NCBI GenBank assembly: GCA_964642165.1
Contig: CAZXOC010000081.1
Span: 1 to 25,419 of the forward strand
Direction: 5' to 3'
DNA length: 25,419 nucleotides
Origin: CAYRVX01 sp964642165
GTDB lineage: Bacteria > Planctomycetota > Phycisphaerae > SM23-33
Under the pieces are notes generated by a model. That model did not search any database, was not told the origin of the DNA, and saw nothing but the letters and a program-made list of their open reading frames with translations. Below are positions 23,475 to 25,419 of this stretch, in pieces. Position 1 is the stretch's first letter. Every line of letters starts with the position of its first letter. The translations under genes and the position numbers were made by a program.

Positions 23475-24658
23475 GCGCGGCGAGGACCCTTCCCACCGCC
23501 GCGCCCGCGGCGTCCCACGAGTCCCAGTGGGCGCTCATCCGCCGGCGCTTCGTCCGCCACCGTCTCGCCGTCGGGGCCCTGTTCGCCCTGGCCGTCCTGT
23601 ACTCCCTGGCCATCTTCGCGGAGTTCTTCACGCCCTACCCGTCGGAATGGCGCGACCTGCCGCACGCCTACTGCCCGCCCCAGCCGCCGCGGTGGAACTG
23701 GGATCGCGGCCTGTACGTCTACGCCGTCAAGCGCCACGTCGACCCCGTCACGTTCCAGAAGAGCTACGTCGAGGACCGCGGCGACGTGATCCCGCTAGGC
23801 TTCCTCGCCCGCGGCGAGCCGTACAAGCTCTGGGGCCTCGTTCCCCTGGAGCGCCACTTCCTCGGCGCGGACCACGAGGCGTACCGCCCGCCCCGCGAGG
23901 CTGGATCGCCCGGCGCCCCCGCGACGGGGAAGGCAGGGCCCGACACGCAGCGGCTCAACCCCACGTTCTATCTGCTCGGGGCGGACAAGTACGGGCGCGA
24001 CATCTTCAGCCGCATCCTTCACGGTTCGCGGATCAGCCTGTCCATCGGCATCGTCGCCATCGTCGTGACCTTCCTCCTGGGCGTGACGATCGGCGGGATA
24101 TCGGGCTACGTCGGCGGGGCCGTCGACAACGTCATCCAGCGGCTGATCGAGATCATCAACTCCTTCCCCCGCCTGCCGCTGTGGCTGGCACTGGGCGCGG
24201 TGATGCCGTCGGACTGGTCCCCGGTGCGGGTGTACTTCGGCATCACGCTGGTGCTGAGCCTGCTCGGCTGGACCGGCCTGGCACGCGTCGTCCGCGGCAA
24301 GCTGCTGAGCCTGCGGGAGGAGGACTACGCCGTGGCGGCCCGCCTGATCGGCGCCGGCCACGCCCGGATCATCTTCCGCCACCTGCTGCCGGGCTTCACC
24401 AGCCACATCATCGTGTCCCTGACGCTGCGCGTGCCCGTGATGATCCTGGGCGAGACGGCGTTGAGCTTCCTGGGCCTGGGCCTGCGCCCGCCGGTGGTGA
24501 GCTGGGGCGTGATGCTCCAGGACTGCATGAACATGCAGGTCGTCGCGCACTACCCATGGCTGTTGCTGCCGGTGGTCTTTATCATCCTGACGGTGCTGAG
24601 CTGCAACTTCCTGGGCGACGGCCTGCGCGACGCCGCCGACCCCTATGCCGCGAGGTGA
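23471..24658 (+). CDS. OppC/DppC-type ABC permease
   Basis: 395 aa. ATG 23471 overlaps the upstream stop (ATGA), preceded by GGGGGCGGG. TM1 is about residues 32-54. The motif LLGADKYGRDIFSRILHGSR near 169 and the EAA loop YAVAARLIGAGHARIIFRHL are characteristic of OppC-type permeases; GETALSFLGLGLRPPVVSWG near the end is also typical. About 115 residues separate TM1 from the GRD motif, longer than I expect for the family, and this periplasmic segment might contact the tethered binding domain. It forms a heterodimer with the upstream permease domain. Confidence 0.92.
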   Translation: MSAARTLPTAAPAASHESQWALIRRRFVRHRLAVGALFALAVLYSLAIFAEFFTPYPSEWRDLPHAYCPPQPPRWNWDRGLYVYAVKRHVDPVTFQKSYVEDRGDVIPLGFLARGEPYKLWGLVPLERHFLGADHEAYRPPREAGSPGAPATGKAGPDTQRLNPTFYLLGADKYGRDIFSRILHGSRISLSIGIVAIVVTFLLGVTIGGISGYVGGAVDNVIQRLIEIINSFPRLPLWLALGAVMPSDWSPVRVYFGITLVLSLLGWTGLARVVRGKLLSLREEDYAVAARLIGAGHARIIFRHLLPGFTSHIIVSLTLRVPVMILGETALSFLGLGLRPPVVSWGVMLQDCMNMQVVAHYPWLLLPVVFIILTVLSCNFLGDGLRDAADPYAAR

Positions 24659-24707
24659 AACGGACAGGACGCGCCGCGCCGAGTCGCGCGGCCGAGCGGA
24701 AACCAGC

Positions 24708-25419
24708 ATGGAGACGGACCGCGACATCCTGCTCGACGTGCAAGACCTGCGGACGTACTTCACCGTCGACGAGCAGGAGATCCGCGCCGTCGACGGGGCG
24801 TCGTTCCAGGTGCCTCGCGGGCGGATCGTCGCCATCGTGGGCGAGAGCGGCTGCGGCAAGAGCGTCACGGCGTACTCGGTGATGCGGCTGATCCAGAAGC
24901 CGGGGCGGATCGTCGGCGGGCGGATCCTGCTGCACCCGCGCGGCGGGCAGGCCATCGACGTCACCGCCCTCGCGGAGAAGGACGAGACGCTCTTCCACCT
25001 TCGCGGGGGGCTGGTCAGCATGATCTTCCAGGAGCCGATGACGGCGCTGAGCCCGGTGCACACGATCGGCAACCAGATCTGCGAGGCGATCCACCTGCAC
25101 CAGGACGTGACGAAGCGCCAAGCCGAGGACCGCGCCGCCGCCATGCTGGGCAAAGTGGGTATCCCCGGCGCCGAGCAGCGCCTCCGGCAGTACCCCCACG
25201 AGATGTCCGGCGGCATGCGCCAGCGCGTCGTCATCGCCATGGCGCTGGTCTGCGCGCCCGAGCTGCTCATCACCGACGAGCCCACCACCGCCCTCGACGT
25301 GACCATCCAGGCGCAGATCCTCGAACTGATCCGGAGCCTCCAGCGCGACCTCGGCACGAGCGTCCTGCTGATCACGCACGACCTGGGCGTGGTGGCCCAG
25401 ACGGCCGAGGAGGTCGCCG
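24708..25419 (+). CDS. OppD/DppD-type ABC transporter ATPase (3' end outside window)
   Basis: 237 codons are visible. Residues 45-52 GESGCGKS are Walker A. The Q-loop FQEPM, signature MSGGMRQR, Walker B LLITDEP and the H-loop THD follow in order. The spacing and the sequence EPMTALSPVHTIGNQICEAI mark the OppD/DppD subfamily. The chosen ATG 24708 is 49 bp after the permease stop. An in-frame ATG at 24645 would overlap the permease by 14 bp and add 21 basic residues; neither has a strong ribosome site. It would power the importer, perhaps with an OppF partner beyond the window. Confidence 0.93.
   Translation, partial: METDRDILLDVQDLRTYFTVDEQEIRAVDGASFQVPRGRIVAIVGESGCGKSVTAYSVMRLIQKPGRIVGGRILLHPRGGQAIDVTALAEKDETLFHLRGGLVSMIFQEPMTALSPVHTIGNQICEAIHLHQDVTKRQAEDRAAAMLGKVGIPGAEQRLRQYPHEMSGGMRQRVVIAMALVCAPELLITDEPTTALDVTIQAQILELIRSLQRDLGTSVLLITHDLGVVAQTAEEVA

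Overview
The window is GC-rich bacterial DNA that best fits a member of the Planctomycetota, probably a metagenome-assembled genome. The evidence is indirect. One giant protein carries an LEPR-XLL-type N-terminal motif. The window is also rich in beta-helix, FG-GAP, PQQ-like propeller and polysaccharide-lyase-like proteins. A 100-N scaffold gap is flanked by an exact 55-base duplication, typical of short-read assembly. No rRNA, tRNA, CRISPR array or insertion sequence was recognised.

Positions 1-7943 (minus strand). A giant protein runs off the left edge. It has a canonical sigma70-type promoter, a perfect 12-bp hairpin at the predicted transcript 5' end and a leader of about 260 nt. Its C-terminal half has the order and sequence features of the pore-forming half of anthrax protective antigen (PA): calcium-binding repeats, a Ser/Thr-rich amphipathic segment and a TLREAL segment. 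Upstream lies a secreted metzincin protease followed after 22 bp by a secreted beta-helix protein, then a seven-repeat FG-GAP propeller and the remnant of a short-chain dehydrogenase gene.

Positions 8366-12094 (plus strand). A ParA/MinD-like ATPase with a long acidic, proline-rich tail and 12-bp tandem repeats is followed by a single-pass membrane protein. That protein has a GspB/PilP-like C-terminal domain and a highly charged tail. A ribbon-helix-helix protein follows. No ParB is present, so this looks like an envelope-associated ParA module rather than a plasmid partition locus.

Positions 12158-19922. A HAD hydrolase overlaps by 4 bp a secreted protein of the PcRGLX/YetA (exo-rhamnogalacturonan lyase-like) family. 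Convergent to it is a minus-strand series: a DUF1778/GNAT toxin-antitoxin pair, an Mth938-like protein, a PQQ-like propeller, a small conserved protein and an SMP-30/gluconolactonase-like protein. The lyase and the lactonase suggest pectin or sugar-acid use.

Positions 20124-25419 (plus strand). An Opp/Dpp-type ABC importer operon opens with an unusual single polypeptide joining the solute-binding protein to the first permease through an extra membrane helix. The second permease and an ATPase follow; the ATPase is cut by the window end. The substrate may be peptides or oligosaccharides.
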